Source: Acidovorax sp. Leaf191 (GTDB lineage: Bacteria; Pseudomonadota; Gammaproteobacteria; Burkholderiales; Burkholderiaceae_C). From it: DNA of 64,000 nt. How positions within the stretch are numbered: the first letter of the stretch is position 1; every line of letters begins with the position of its first letter. The translations under genes were made by a program, and so were the position numbers. Shown piece by piece: positions 8,839 through 18,827 of the stretch. Under the pieces are notes generated by a model that was given only the letters and a program-made list of their open reading frames with translations, was not told where the DNA came from and did not search any database. The stretch lies in assembly GCF_001424425.1 (NCBI RefSeq), contig NZ_LMPT01000018.1, positions 248,001-312,000 of the forward strand, written 5' to 3'.

Positions 8839-8854
8839 ACACTACCGGTAGTGT
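8839..8854 (-). promoter_or_regulatory. NrdR box 2
   Basis: ACACTACCGGTAGTGT is a perfect 16-base palindrome. Its start is 32 bases from that of box 1, the three-turn spacing typical of paired NrdR boxes. Its core (CCGG) is more GC-rich than the usual TATA. From 8855 to the ampD stop at 9093 I see no other feature. Confidence 0.8.
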
Positions 8855-9092
8855 ATCGCGGTAAAACTGCCCCGAGGACGACACGGCTTGTGCTAGGCGT
8901 GCGAAGCAGAGGTCGGGCACCTCCGCGCAATCCATTGAAACGCGGGGATGTGGGACACGCAACCCGCATGCCGACACGCGTTGCGCGGGATTTCGCCGCC
9001 GAGCCCGCATGGTTCCTGGGGGCCACCCAGCACTGCAACAATGTGCAAGCGCACAAAGAAAAAAACGGGATGTGGCGCTGGGGCCGCAGTGA

Positions 9093-9708
9093 TCAGCGGG
9101 TCGGTGGAGGACCGGCCAGCGTGGCGGCAGGAAACCGGCGCAACGGCCAACGCAGTGCATCCTGAAGACGGCGCCAGTCGAACCCTGGCCCGGGATCTTG
9201 CTTGCGACCCGGGGCAATGTGCTCATGGCCGGCGATGTGCTCGATGGCGTAGCGCTGTTCGATGTCCCGGCACAGTTGGGTGAGCATCTGGTACTGCGCC
9301 GCTTCGAACTCCAGGCCTTCCAGGCCCTCCAGCTCGATGCCGATGGAGTCGTCGTTGCACTGGCTGCGGCCGCGGTAGGCAGACTGGCCCGCATGCCAGG
9401 CGCGCTGGTCGCAGCTCACGAATTGCCAGAGCTGGCCCGTACGCTCGATGAAAAAGTGCGACGACACGGCCAGGCCGCGGATGCTCTGAAAGTACGGATG
9501 GGCGTCCCAGTCGAGGTTGTTCGTGAACAGCTGCTGTACCTTGCCCGTGCCGTATTCACCCGGCGGGAGGCTGATCGAGTGCACCACGATCAGGTCGATG
9601 GCCTGCGCGCCCTGCACCGGGCGCTCGCCGTAGTTCGGAGAGGGGAGCCGGTGTGCCCGCTGGTGCCAGCCGCCGTCCCAAAGTGGGCCCGAGTTGTCCT
9701 GCGCGGCT

Positions 9709-9725
<17 letters not shown>
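9093..9725 (-). CDS. ampD: 1,6-anhydro-N-acetylmuramyl-L-alanine amidase AmpD
   Basis: Cytoplasmic zinc amidase of 210 residues that removes the peptide from anhydromuropeptides during cell-wall recycling, and so sets the level of AmpR ligands in species with inducible beta-lactamase. The zinc-site segments are the His in VVHSISLPP, the GHEHIAPGR histidine, and the Asp in KQDPGPGFDW. The start is placed at MTRSVEAA. This ATG overlaps the end of pilR by 17 bases, suggesting translational coupling at the end of the pilSR operon. A second ATG three codons upstream is possible. Confidence 0.93.
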
Positions 9726-11253
<1,528 letters not shown>

Positions 11254-11264
11254 GGCGGTGGGGG

Positions 11265-12968
11265 TCAGACCACGATGGTGTCGAACAGGGTGGCGGCCTC
11301 GGCGGGGCGGGTCGTGCGGCGAAAGCCGACGGTGAAGGCGTTGCCCCCGGTCTCGCCCTGCGCCGTGGTGTGTGCAATCCGCTGGTAGCTGATGGAGGCA
11401 CCGTGGCGCTGGCACAGCTCGCGGCAAATATAAAGGCCCAGGCCGCTGGATCGGCTCTCGGAGGAAAAGAAGGGCTCGAACAGATGGCGCTCCACGGATT
11501 TGTCCATGGGCGCGCCATCGCTCCACACCTGCAGGCTGACCTGTCCCGACGGCTGCGCGCGCGTGCTGACCCGCAGCGCATCGGGCGCCTCGCTCATGTA
11601 GCGCAAGGCGTTGTCCAGCAGGTTCACCAGCACGCGCCGCAGATGCTCGGGATCGAATTCGACCTGGATGCCCTCGGCCTCCAGCGTCACCACGGCCCGG
11701 CGCCGGGCCGGGTTCTGGGATTGCCAGTCGCTCCATATCTGCGCCACGGTGTCGTCCAGCGGCACCGTGGAGGCCGGAGCGTGGCTGATCTGGTGCTGCA
11801 CGCGGGCGATGTCCAGCACTTCTTCCGCAATGCGGGCCAGTCGGTCGGCGTTCTGCTGCACCATGTGCGCCAGGCGCTTTTGTGCCGGGTCGTGCAGGTC
11901 TTCTTCGAGCAATGCGTTGGCCTGGACGATGGCCGCCAGCGGGTTGCGGATCTCGTGGGCCACGGCGGCCGACATGCGGCCCATGGCAGCGAGCTTTTCG
12001 GTGCGCAGCCGCGCTTCCATCTCCCGCAGGTCGTGCAGGAACATCACGCACAGCCGCTCGGTCTGCGCCTGCCGGGAGGCCTCCCGCGTGGACGTGAGCC
12101 AGGTGCGCACGTGCAGGCCGGTGGGGCTCTGCCCGGGGTGCAGCAGGTCGACATCGGCGGTCTGGGGTTGCTCGTGCCGGAAGGTGCGCCGGGCCAGGAT
12201 GATCAGGGGGCTCCAGGGGGATTCCGTCGCCAGCACGAACGGCAGCTCGGGAAGGTCGCGCCCACCCAGCAGTTGCAGGCCTGCAGGGTTGGCCATGCGC
12301 ACGGTATCGCTTTCATCCACCACCAGCACGCCGTCGGTCAGGTTCTGGATGACGAGGGCACTGACCTGGGTCTGCACGCGGGCCGCGACCTGGCTTTGAT
12401 GGGCCAGCTCTTGCTCGCGCGCCAGGCGGGCGGCCAACTGGTGCACCAGATAGCTCACGATGAAGTAGCCGGTGCCCGTCAGCGCACTTTGCAGGTAGCG
12501 CGGGGCCGCATCGCCGGTCGTGCTGATGCCCTGCCACCAGGCCCAGCCCAGCAGCAGCAGCGTGGCCGCCGCCGTGGTCCCCAGGGCCAGCGTCAAGGTG
12601 CCGAGCACGGCCGCCATGAGGATGGGCAGGCCGAACAGGGGGGTGAAATTCATGATCCCCGCGTGCAGCAACTGTACGAGGGCGATGGCCAGCAGGTCGA
12701 CCCCGATCGACGGCAGCCACCGAGCCCCGGCGCGCGGCGATGGCGGTGCGTGCCCAGCCAGCACGCGCAGCATGGCGGTGGCCACCAGGTACGCCACACA
12801 CACAGCCAGCACGGCCGGCTCCGGCGCCTGGTTGACGATCTGCCCGATGCCTTGCAGCATCAACAGTGCCAGCGCCACCACCACCCGGCCGGTCAGAAAA
12901 CCGCGCCACAGCCGCACGAACGGCGCATCCACGGTGGGCAGGAACATCCCTGCGGGGGGTACTTGCAT
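11265..12968 (-). CDS. pilS: Type IV pilus sensor histidine kinase PilS
   Basis: Inner-membrane sensor kinase of 567 residues that phosphorylates PilR. About six hydrophobic helices fill residues ~25-200, as in Pseudomonas PilS, followed by a PAS-like cytoplasmic segment (GVLVVDESDTVRMANPAG). The phosphoacceptor His lies in AAVAHEIRNPLAAIV (about residue 335). The ATPase shows an N-box (LVNLLDNALRY), a degenerate G1 region (VWSDGAPM) and a GLGLYICRE G2 box. The G1 box reads DGAP rather than DNGPG, which is weaker than usual but not obviously disabling. It is transcribed with pilR and probably with the small gene upstream. Confidence 0.92.
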   Translation of the reverse strand: MQVPPAGMFLPTVDAPFVRLWRGFLTGRVVVALALLMLQGIGQIVNQAPEPAVLAVCVAYLVATAMLRVLAGHAPPSPRAGARWLPSIGVDLLAIALVQLLHAGIMNFTPLFGLPILMAAVLGTLTLALGTTAAATLLLLGWAWWQGISTTGDAAPRYLQSALTGTGYFIVSYLVHQLAARLAREQELAHQSQVAARVQTQVSALVIQNLTDGVLVVDESDTVRMANPAGLQLLGGRDLPELPFVLATESPWSPLIILARRTFRHEQPQTADVDLLHPGQSPTGLHVRTWLTSTREASRQAQTERLCVMFLHDLREMEARLRTEKLAAMGRMSAAVAHEIRNPLAAIVQANALLEEDLHDPAQKRLAHMVQQNADRLARIAEEVLDIARVQHQISHAPASTVPLDDTVAQIWSDWQSQNPARRRAVVTLEAEGIQVEFDPEHLRRVLVNLLDNALRYMSEAPDALRVSTRAQPSGQVSLQVWSDGAPMDKSVERHLFEPFFSSESRSSGLGLYICRELCQRHGASISYQRIAHTTAQGETGGNAFTVGFRRTTRPAEAATLFDTIVV

Positions 12969-12971
12969 GGC

Positions 12972-13205
12972 TCAGGCCGGACCGAGGCTGCGGTGCTCCG
13001 GGCAGCAATAGGCCTGGCTGCCCAGCATCAAGGCCTCGGCCTTGGGGATGTGCACGCCGCAATGCGCGCAGGCCAGGATGTCCTGCGGGCCACCCGGCGG
13101 TGGGGATGCCGGGCGCACCGGAGCCTCTGCGCCGTCCTTGTCGCGCCGGCTGCGCCAGATGCCGATGGCCACGACCAGAACGATGAGCAGGACCAGGTAC
13201 TTCAT
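12972..13205 (-). CDS. Small PP0621-family membrane protein with a cysteine cluster
   Basis: Protein of 77 residues: an N-terminal membrane helix (MKYLVLLIVLVVAIGIW), a basic/proline linker, and a C-terminal mini-domain with CAHCGVHIPK and YCCPEHR that could bind one zinc. This arrangement matches the uncharacterised PP0621 family seen beside pilS in many betaproteobacteria. Its start overlaps the stop of the CcsA-like gene by 4 bases (ATGA type) and pilS starts 3 bases after it ends, so all three are probably one transcript. Confidence 0.8.
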   Translation of the reverse strand: MKYLVLLIVLVVAIGIWRSRRDKDGAEAPVRPASPPPGGPQDILACAHCGVHIPKAEALMLGSQAYCCPEHRSLGPA

Positions 13206-13999
13206 GCGCTGCGCCCCAGCACCACTTCCATGACGAAGCGCGAGCCCACATAGGCCAGCAGCAGCAGCGTCGAGCCCGCGTACAGCACGCGCACTGCGTT
13301 GCGGCCCCGCCAGCCAAAGCGCGCGCGACCGATCAGGAGCGCGGCGAACGTGAGCCAGGACAGCAGCGAGAACACGGCCTTGTGGTCCCATCGCCAGGCA
13401 CGGCCGTACAGGGTCTCGCCAAACAGCCAGCCCGCCAGCAGCGTGGCCGTCAGCAGGATGAAGCCGGCCGTCACGAAGCGGAAAGTCAGGCGCTCCAGCG
13501 TCAGCAGCGGGATGCCGCTGTGCGGGTCCTCGGCCTGCCGGATGTGCCGCTCGGCGCGGGTCATGAGCCAGGCGTGCACCACCGCAGCACCAAACAGGCC
13601 GTAGCAGGCAATGCCCAGCGCCAGGTGCAGCGGCAGCCAGGCAGAAGCCGTGACATGCAGTGGCTGCCCCGGGAACACCAGGGCCAGCACCACGGCCACC
13701 GCGCCCAGCGCAGCCAGCACCCAGCGCGACTGCATCTGGGGAAAGAGCTGCCGCTCGACCGCATAGACGGTGAGTACCAGCCAGGCCGTCATCGACAGGG
13801 CGGGCGCAAACCCGAAGCGCGGTGCGTCGCCCCACAGCCCCCACACCAGGACGGCGCCATGCAGCACCCACGCCACCAGCAGCGCATTGCGGGCTGCCGT
13901 GGTGCCCAGGCGCTTGGCGGCGACGGCGGGAACGCCATATGCCACCGCGGCGGCCAGGGCCAGCAGCCAGCTGAAGGGGGAGCTACTCGCTAAAATCAT
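13202..13999 (-). CDS. CcsA/YpjD-like cytochrome c assembly membrane protein
   Basis: Polytopic inner-membrane protein of 265 residues with about eight hydrophobic helices. The segment GRAWRWDHKAVFSLLSW is the reduced tryptophan-rich (WWD-like) motif of the CcsA/CcmC heme-handling superfamily. The family is often annotated cytochrome c biogenesis or inner membrane protein YpjD, and its position divergent from ffh is the same as E. coli ypjD. Conserved His residues in several helices fit a heme-binding role, but YpjD function has not been established to my knowledge. It starts divergently, 102 bases from ffh. Confidence 0.85.
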   Translation of the reverse strand: MILASSSPFSWLLALAAAVAYGVPAVAAKRLGTTAARNALLVAWVLHGAVLVWGLWGDAPRFGFAPALSMTAWLVLTVYAVERQLFPQMQSRWVLAALGAVAVVLALVFPGQPLHVTASAWLPLHLALGIACYGLFGAAVVHAWLMTRAERHIRQAEDPHSGIPLLTLERLTFRFVTAGFILLTATLLAGWLFGETLYGRAWRWDHKAVFSLLSWLTFAALLIGRARFGWRGRNAVRVLYAGSTLLLLAYVGSRFVMEVVLGRSA

Positions 14000-14101
14000 G
14001 GATCGCAGTTTAGCCTTTTGCCCCCACCGCCCGTACCTGGGCGTGCCTGCCAGCCACAACCGTTGTGTTGATCGCGCGCAGGCAACACCGGAACATTGCC
14101 C

Positions 14102-15481
14102 ATGGCCTCCGCCCTTACCGACAAACTCTCGCGCCTCGTCAAGGAGATGCGTGGCCAGGCCCGCATCACCGAATCCAACGTGCAGGACATGCTGCGCGAG
14201 GTGCGCATGGCACTTCTGGAGGCCGACGTGGCCCTGCCGGTGGTGCGCGACTTCATCGCGCGGGTGAAGGAAAAGGCGCTGGGCGAGGAGGTCATCGGAT
14301 CGCTCAAGCCTGGCCAGACCCTGGTCTCCATTGTCAACCGCGAATTGGCGGCCACCATGGGCCAGGGCGTCTCGGACATCAACCTGGCGGCCCAGCCGCC
14401 CGCCATCATCCTGATGGCAGGCCTGCAGGGCGCCGGCAAGACCACGACCACCGCCAAGCTGGCCAAACACCTGATCGAAAAGCGCAAGAAGAAGGTGCTC
14501 ACCGTCTCGGGCGACGTGTACCGCCCCGCGGCCATCGAACAGCTCAAGACCGTCACCAGGCAGGCGGGTGCGGAGTGGTTCCCGAGCACGCCGGACCAAA
14601 AGCCCCTGGACATCGCGCGCGCGGCGCTCGACTACGCCAAGAAACACTATTTCGACGTGCTGCTGGTCGACACGGCCGGTCGGCTGGCCATCGACGAAGC
14701 GTTGATGAAGGAAATCAAGGACCTGCACGCCGCCTTGAACCCCGTCGAAACCCTGTTCGTCGTCGATGCCATGCAGGGCCAGGACGCGATCAACACGGCC
14801 AAGGCGTTCAAGGAAGCCCTGCCCCTCACCGGCATCGTGCTCACCAAGCTCGACGGCGACTCGCGCGGCGGTGCGGCGCTGTCGGTGCGGCAGATCACGG
14901 GTGCGCCCATCAAGTTTGCGGGCGTCTCGGAAAAGATCGACGGGCTGGAGGTGTTCGACGCCGAGCGCCATGCGGGCCGCATCCTGGGCATGGGCGACAT
15001 CGTGGCGCTGGTCGAGCAGGTCACGGCTGGAGTGGACATGGAGGCTGCCCAGAAGCTGGCCGCCAAGGTCAAGAGCGGCGACGGTTTCGATCTCAATGAC
15101 TTCCTGTCCCAGATCCAGCAGATGAAACAGATGGGCGGCCTGTCCAGCCTGATGGACAAGCTGCCGTCCCAGCTCACGGCCAAGGCCGGCGCGGTGGACA
15201 TGGACAAGGCCGAAAAAGACATCAAGCGCAAGGAAGGCATCATCCAGAGCATGACGCCGCTGGAGCGCCGCAAGCCCGAGCTCATCAAGGCCACCCGCAA
15301 GAAGCGCATCGCCACGGGCGCAGGCGTGCATGTCCAGGAGGTCAACCGGCTGCTCAAGGAGTTCGAGCAGATGCAGGGCATGATGAAGAAGATGAAGGGC
15401 GGCGGCCTCATGAAGATGATGAAGCGCATGGGCGGCATGAAGGGTCTGGGCGGCGGTGGCATGCCCAAGATGCCTTTCTGA
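14102..15481 (+). CDS. ffh: Signal recognition particle protein Ffh
   Basis: GTPase of 459 residues that binds 4.5S RNA and signal sequences and delivers nascent membrane proteins to FtsY. In order it shows an N-domain, the G-domain with P-loop GLQGAGKTTTTAKLA, DTAGR, and TKLDGDSRGG, and a methionine-rich M-domain (~330-459) with QMKQMGG and the final MKKMKGGG-type segments that form the signal-binding groove. The ATG at 14102 is chosen over one two codons upstream because MASALTDKLSRL matches the usual family N-terminus. A 172-base gap follows before the convergent lipoprotein gene. Confidence 0.96.
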   Translation: MASALTDKLSRLVKEMRGQARITESNVQDMLREVRMALLEADVALPVVRDFIARVKEKALGEEVIGSLKPGQTLVSIVNRELAATMGQGVSDINLAAQPPAIILMAGLQGAGKTTTTAKLAKHLIEKRKKKVLTVSGDVYRPAAIEQLKTVTRQAGAEWFPSTPDQKPLDIARAALDYAKKHYFDVLLVDTAGRLAIDEALMKEIKDLHAALNPVETLFVVDAMQGQDAINTAKAFKEALPLTGIVLTKLDGDSRGGAALSVRQITGAPIKFAGVSEKIDGLEVFDAERHAGRILGMGDIVALVEQVTAGVDMEAAQKLAAKVKSGDGFDLNDFLSQIQQMKQMGGLSSLMDKLPSQLTAKAGAVDMDKAEKDIKRKEGIIQSMTPLERRKPELIKATRKKRIATGAGVHVQEVNRLLKEFEQMQGMMKKMKGGGLMKMMKRMGGMKGLGGGGMPKMPF

Positions 15482-15653
15482 GACCCACCGTCGGAGCCGC
15501 TCCGTGTCATCGGCCCGGCTCGGCGGGGGCGCCTGACAGCGGCCATCCAAGGCTTTGACGGGCCCTAGCAGGGCCCGAGCGGGGCCCGCTCAAACCCGCC
15601 CTCTCACCAACTGCGCAATGGGCTGTGTGCGGTCCGGTGCGCAGCTCAAGATC

Positions 15654-16499
15654 TCAGGGCGCCTGCAACCAGTCTTTCAAGGGCTGGTCCGCCCAGACCT
15701 TGGCCTCTTCGCCGATGAAGGCCTGCGGCCTGGAAGCGGGCAGCTTGCGGCGCTTTTCCTGGGCGGCGATGGATTTTCTGGCCTCATCCATCCAGTCGGT
15801 CACTGACAGGTTCTCGGCGTCTGCCTGGCCGAACAGCGCTTCGGCGAACGGCGTGTGGGTGCCATCGTATTGGCAGCGGAACGAGGTGAGGCGCGTGTCG
15901 GAGGCCGTGAGCACCACGCGGTTCGGCGCCCTCAGTGGCTTGATGAATGCGCCGCTGTAGCAGGCGGACAGCACCACCAGCGTCGGTACCTTCAGCGGCG
16001 CCAGTGCATCGCTCAGCAACCTGGGGGTGATGGGCGGCTGGTTCTTGCCAGCCACGGTGATGTTGAGCAGGCCAGGGTTGGCATGCGTGGAGATCAGCAG
16101 CAAGACCCGGTCCCGCGGTTGCACCACCTCGGCCATTTTGGACATCACCAATGCGAAATTTTCGACCGTCGCCTGCGGCCACTCTGCGCTCTCGCCGCGG
16201 GCCGGGTTGGCCAGCTTGAGCATCAAGGCGTTGGCGTCGAGCTCGCGGACCAGCTTTTCAGCCAGCAACACGTCGTTGCGGAAGGCCTTGGACTGCGAGT
16301 GCATCGCAAAGCCGGCAAAGATGATGCGGCCCGGTGGCTCGGCAGGCGGTGCTGGCGCGGGTGCAGCCTGGGGCGCGGTGGGAGCTTCGGCCATCGGCGC
16401 CGGTGGAGCGATGCACCCCGCGGCTGCGGTGGCCAGTGCCAGTGCGCCGACTCGAAAAAAGCGCCTCAGGGTGTCGGGGGCGAGGGAAGACATGGGCAT
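15654..16499 (-). CDS. C13 (legumain/caspase-like) peptidase-fold lipoprotein
   Basis: About 281 residues. A lipoprotein signal ends at LATAAAGC, predicting an acylated Cys near residue 29 and export from the cytoplasm. After a Pro/Ala linker comes a caspase-like fold of the C13 type. The candidate catalytic dyad is His in LLLISTHANPG and Cys in VVLSACYSGAFI, matching the H-G/A and SACYSG signatures of the family. The substrate is unknown. No good ribosome-binding site is visible. ATGs at 16499 and 16493 are both possible and do not affect the mature protein. It is convergent with ffh and is not obviously in an operon. Confidence 0.75.
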   Translation of the reverse strand: MPMSSLAPDTLRRFFRVGALALATAAAGCIAPPAPMAEAPTAPQAAPAPAPPAEPPGRIIFAGFAMHSQSKAFRNDVLLAEKLVRELDANALMLKLANPARGESAEWPQATVENFALVMSKMAEVVQPRDRVLLLISTHANPGLLNITVAGKNQPPITPRLLSDALAPLKVPTLVVLSACYSGAFIKPLRAPNRVVLTASDTRLTSFRCQYDGTHTPFAEALFGQADAENLSVTDWMDEARKSIAAQEKRRKLPASRPQAFIGEEAKVWADQPLKDWLQAP

Positions 16500-16697
16500 G
16501 GTGATCAAGAAGCTAAGACGGATGGAAAGGTGGCAGCTGCCCGGTGGCAGCATGCGTCCGGCCGAGTCCAAAGCGTCCGTATCCTAAAGGAGTGCTGTCA
16601 CCCTGACGCAGTTGTCAGGGCAGTGTTTCAAGTGCTTGCATCGATCGTCCGCATCCAAATCGCGGGACCTGGATGTCGATTTGCCGCGGACTCACCG

Positions 16698-16724
16698 TAA
16701 AAAAGCCGGTGCATGCACCGGCTT
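16698..16724 (-). terminator. Rho-independent terminator after opgGH
   Basis: A perfect palindrome (AAGCCGGTGC / GCACCGGCTT) is followed on the minus strand by six T. It lies 30 bases past the opgH stop and is oriented to end the opgGH transcript. Confidence 0.85.
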
Positions 16725-16754
16725 CGTGGGGGTGTGACGTGGGTCACAGGGCCG

Positions 16755-18827
16755 TCATGCCGCGCGCAGTGCGGGCTGCGCCAGGCGGCTCGCATGCAGC
16801 CAGGCGCGGCGCAGCACGGGAGGCGACCACGATTCCTCGGGGATCAGCAGCAGCCGCTGCGCGCGCAGCGCCTTGCCCAGCGCAATCTGGCTCGTCACCA
16901 CTGCCAGCGGAATCGCCAGCGCCAGGGGCAGGCCCACGGGCATGAGCCACAACAGCGCGCTGCTGTCGATGAAGGCCACACCCAGCGCCAGCACGGCGAT
17001 GATCGCGCTCATGGGGGCCAGCTGGCGCATGGCGTGGAGCCAGGGCACGGCATGGGCCTCACGGGGGGGCGACTTCCATTCGAGCTTCAGGCCCGTCAGC
17101 GCGATCACCACGAACAGCGAGTGCGCCAGCATGCGGATGGGCGCTTGCAGGATGGCCAGCACGCTTTCGAGCACAGCGCTCTTGAGCAGGCTGAAAGCGC
17201 CGCCGTACTGCGCTTGCTCGCGGCGCATGAACACTGCTGCCACGCCCAGGATGCGGGGCAGGAACAGCAAGCACAGCGTCCAGGCCCACAGCGCCAGCAA
17301 CTCGGCCGGCAGGATGTGCCAGTCGGCCACCAGCTTGGCGCCCGACAGCCACAGTGCCGTGCCCAGCGTCAGGAACGCGAGCCACAGGGGTGCCGACAGA
17401 TAGGCCATGGCACCCGTCACGAACATCGAGCGGTGCACAGGGTGGATGCCGGGTTCGGCCATCAGGCGGGCGTTCTGCAGGTTGCCCTGGCACCAGCGGC
17501 GGTCGCGCTGCAGCTCGGCCAGCAGGTCAGGGGGTTGCTGCTCGTAGCTGCCGATCAGGTCTGACACCAGCCACACGTGGTAGCCGGCGCGGCGCATCAG
17601 CGCGGCTTCGACAAAGTCGTGCGACATGATGCCGCCGGCCAGGCCGCCCTTGCCCTTGATGGGCGCCAGAGCGCAGTGTTCCATGAACGGCGCCACGCGG
17701 ATGATGGCGTTGTGGCCCCAGTAGTGGGACTCGCCCAGCTGCCAGTACTGCATGCCCAGCGTGAACAGGCGGCCGGTGACGCGGGATGCGAACTGCTGCG
17801 CACGGGCGTGCAGCGTGACGTGGCCGATGGCCTGCGTGGCGGTCTGGATGATGCCGGCAGAAGGGTTGGCTTCCATCAGCTTGGCCATGGAGACGATGCA
17901 GTCGCCGCTCATCACGCTGTCGGCATCGAGCACCACCATGTAGCGGTAGTCCTTGCCCCAGCGGCGGCAGAAATCTGCCACGTTGCCGGCCTTGCGGTGC
18001 GTGCGGCGGGTGCGCAGGCGGTAGTACACCTGCACCTGCGGTTGCTGGCCGTGCTGCGCCAGGGCGCTGCGCAGCTCTTCCCAGGCAGCACGCTCGGCGG
18101 CGGCAATGGCGGGGTCATAGCTGTCGGACAGCACGAACACGTCGAAGGTGGCGCCGTGCCCGGTGGCTGCGACGGATTCACACGTGGCCCGCAGGCCGGC
18201 GAACACGGTCGACACGTCTTCATTGCAGATCGGCATGATGATCGCGGTGCGCGCATCGGGCGCCAGATGGTGCTCGGTCACGCTGCGCACCGACAGCGCA
18301 TGCTTGTCGCCGCGCACCATCACCCAGAACCCCATCAGGCCGGTCAGGAATCCCGTGACCACCCAGGCCGACAGCAGGGCAAACAAGGCGATCTGCCCAT
18401 AGCCCAGCCAGGGGTTGTCGTACGTGGGCTGCACGCCCGCGAACAGCAGGCTGGCCAGCGCCGTGGCCAGCACCGTCAAGACCATGAATGTCCAGCGGCG
18501 GCGCTGCGCCGCACCTTGCCAGGCCTGGGTGTGCTCATCCTTGGGCTGCGCAGGGCCGGCATTGCGGGCGCGTCCTGTGAGGCGCAGCAGCACGGCGGTG
18601 CTCAGGCTGTTCCAGAAGCCGCGCCAGGGGACCGGGGTCATCGACCCGCGGTGCAGCGGAGGCGCCGTGACAGCGTTCGGGTGGCGCTCTTCGCGCACCA
18701 CGCTGCGTGGGCTGGGCACGGCGCGCAGATAGGGCACGCGCTGGCCAGTGGACACGGCCGCGGCTGCCTTGGCAGGGGAGGGATGGGGCGCCTCGGGGCT
18801 TACTCGGGAAGAATGATGTGCGTCCAT
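16755..18827 (-). CDS. opgH: Glucans biosynthesis glucosyltransferase OpgH
   Basis: Inner-membrane glycosyltransferase (GT2) of 690 residues that polymerises UDP-glucose into the linear backbone of osmoregulated periplasmic glucans. An N-terminal tail leads to paired membrane helices (~115-180). The cytoplasmic catalytic domain carries VLDADSVMSGDC (the metal/UDP-binding DxD region, ~300) and DRRWCQGN (the QxxRW-type acceptor motif, ~443). More helices follow to the C-terminus. It is shorter than the 847-residue E. coli protein, with less N-terminal extension. Its start overlaps the end of opgG by 28 bases, so the two are translationally coupled. OpgG then processes or branches the polymer in the periplasm. 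Confidence 0.95.
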   Translation of the reverse strand: MDAHHSSRVSPEAPHPSPAKAAAAVSTGQRVPYLRAVPSPRSVVREERHPNAVTAPPLHRGSMTPVPWRGFWNSLSTAVLLRLTGRARNAGPAQPKDEHTQAWQGAAQRRRWTFMVLTVLATALASLLFAGVQPTYDNPWLGYGQIALFALLSAWVVTGFLTGLMGFWVMVRGDKHALSVRSVTEHHLAPDARTAIIMPICNEDVSTVFAGLRATCESVAATGHGATFDVFVLSDSYDPAIAAAERAAWEELRSALAQHGQQPQVQVYYRLRTRRTHRKAGNVADFCRRWGKDYRYMVVLDADSVMSGDCIVSMAKLMEANPSAGIIQTATQAIGHVTLHARAQQFASRVTGRLFTLGMQYWQLGESHYWGHNAIIRVAPFMEHCALAPIKGKGGLAGGIMSHDFVEAALMRRAGYHVWLVSDLIGSYEQQPPDLLAELQRDRRWCQGNLQNARLMAEPGIHPVHRSMFVTGAMAYLSAPLWLAFLTLGTALWLSGAKLVADWHILPAELLALWAWTLCLLFLPRILGVAAVFMRREQAQYGGAFSLLKSAVLESVLAILQAPIRMLAHSLFVVIALTGLKLEWKSPPREAHAVPWLHAMRQLAPMSAIIAVLALGVAFIDSSALLWLMPVGLPLALAIPLAVVTSQIALGKALRAQRLLLIPEESWSPPVLRRAWLHASRLAQPALRAA

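Noticed and set aside
5982-8864. A 960-codon open frame on the plus strand opposite nrdA
   Set aside because: It is the antisense shadow of nrdA in GC-rich DNA. Its translation is low-complexity (V/H/G/Q-rich) with no recognisable domain, and nrdA on the other strand has every catalytic motif.
15482-15560. Sequence after the ffh stop considered as a fourth copy of the GC-rich stop-adjacent repeat
   Set aside because: It shares only GC-rich composition and a GGAGCCGCTCC hairpin. The opening and closing blocks of the family are missing.
15559-15577. Hairpin CGGGCCC-TAGCA-GGGCCCG in the ffh/lipoprotein convergent gap considered as a terminator
   Set aside because: No T-run follows on either strand. 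It may be a structural element, but termination is not supported.
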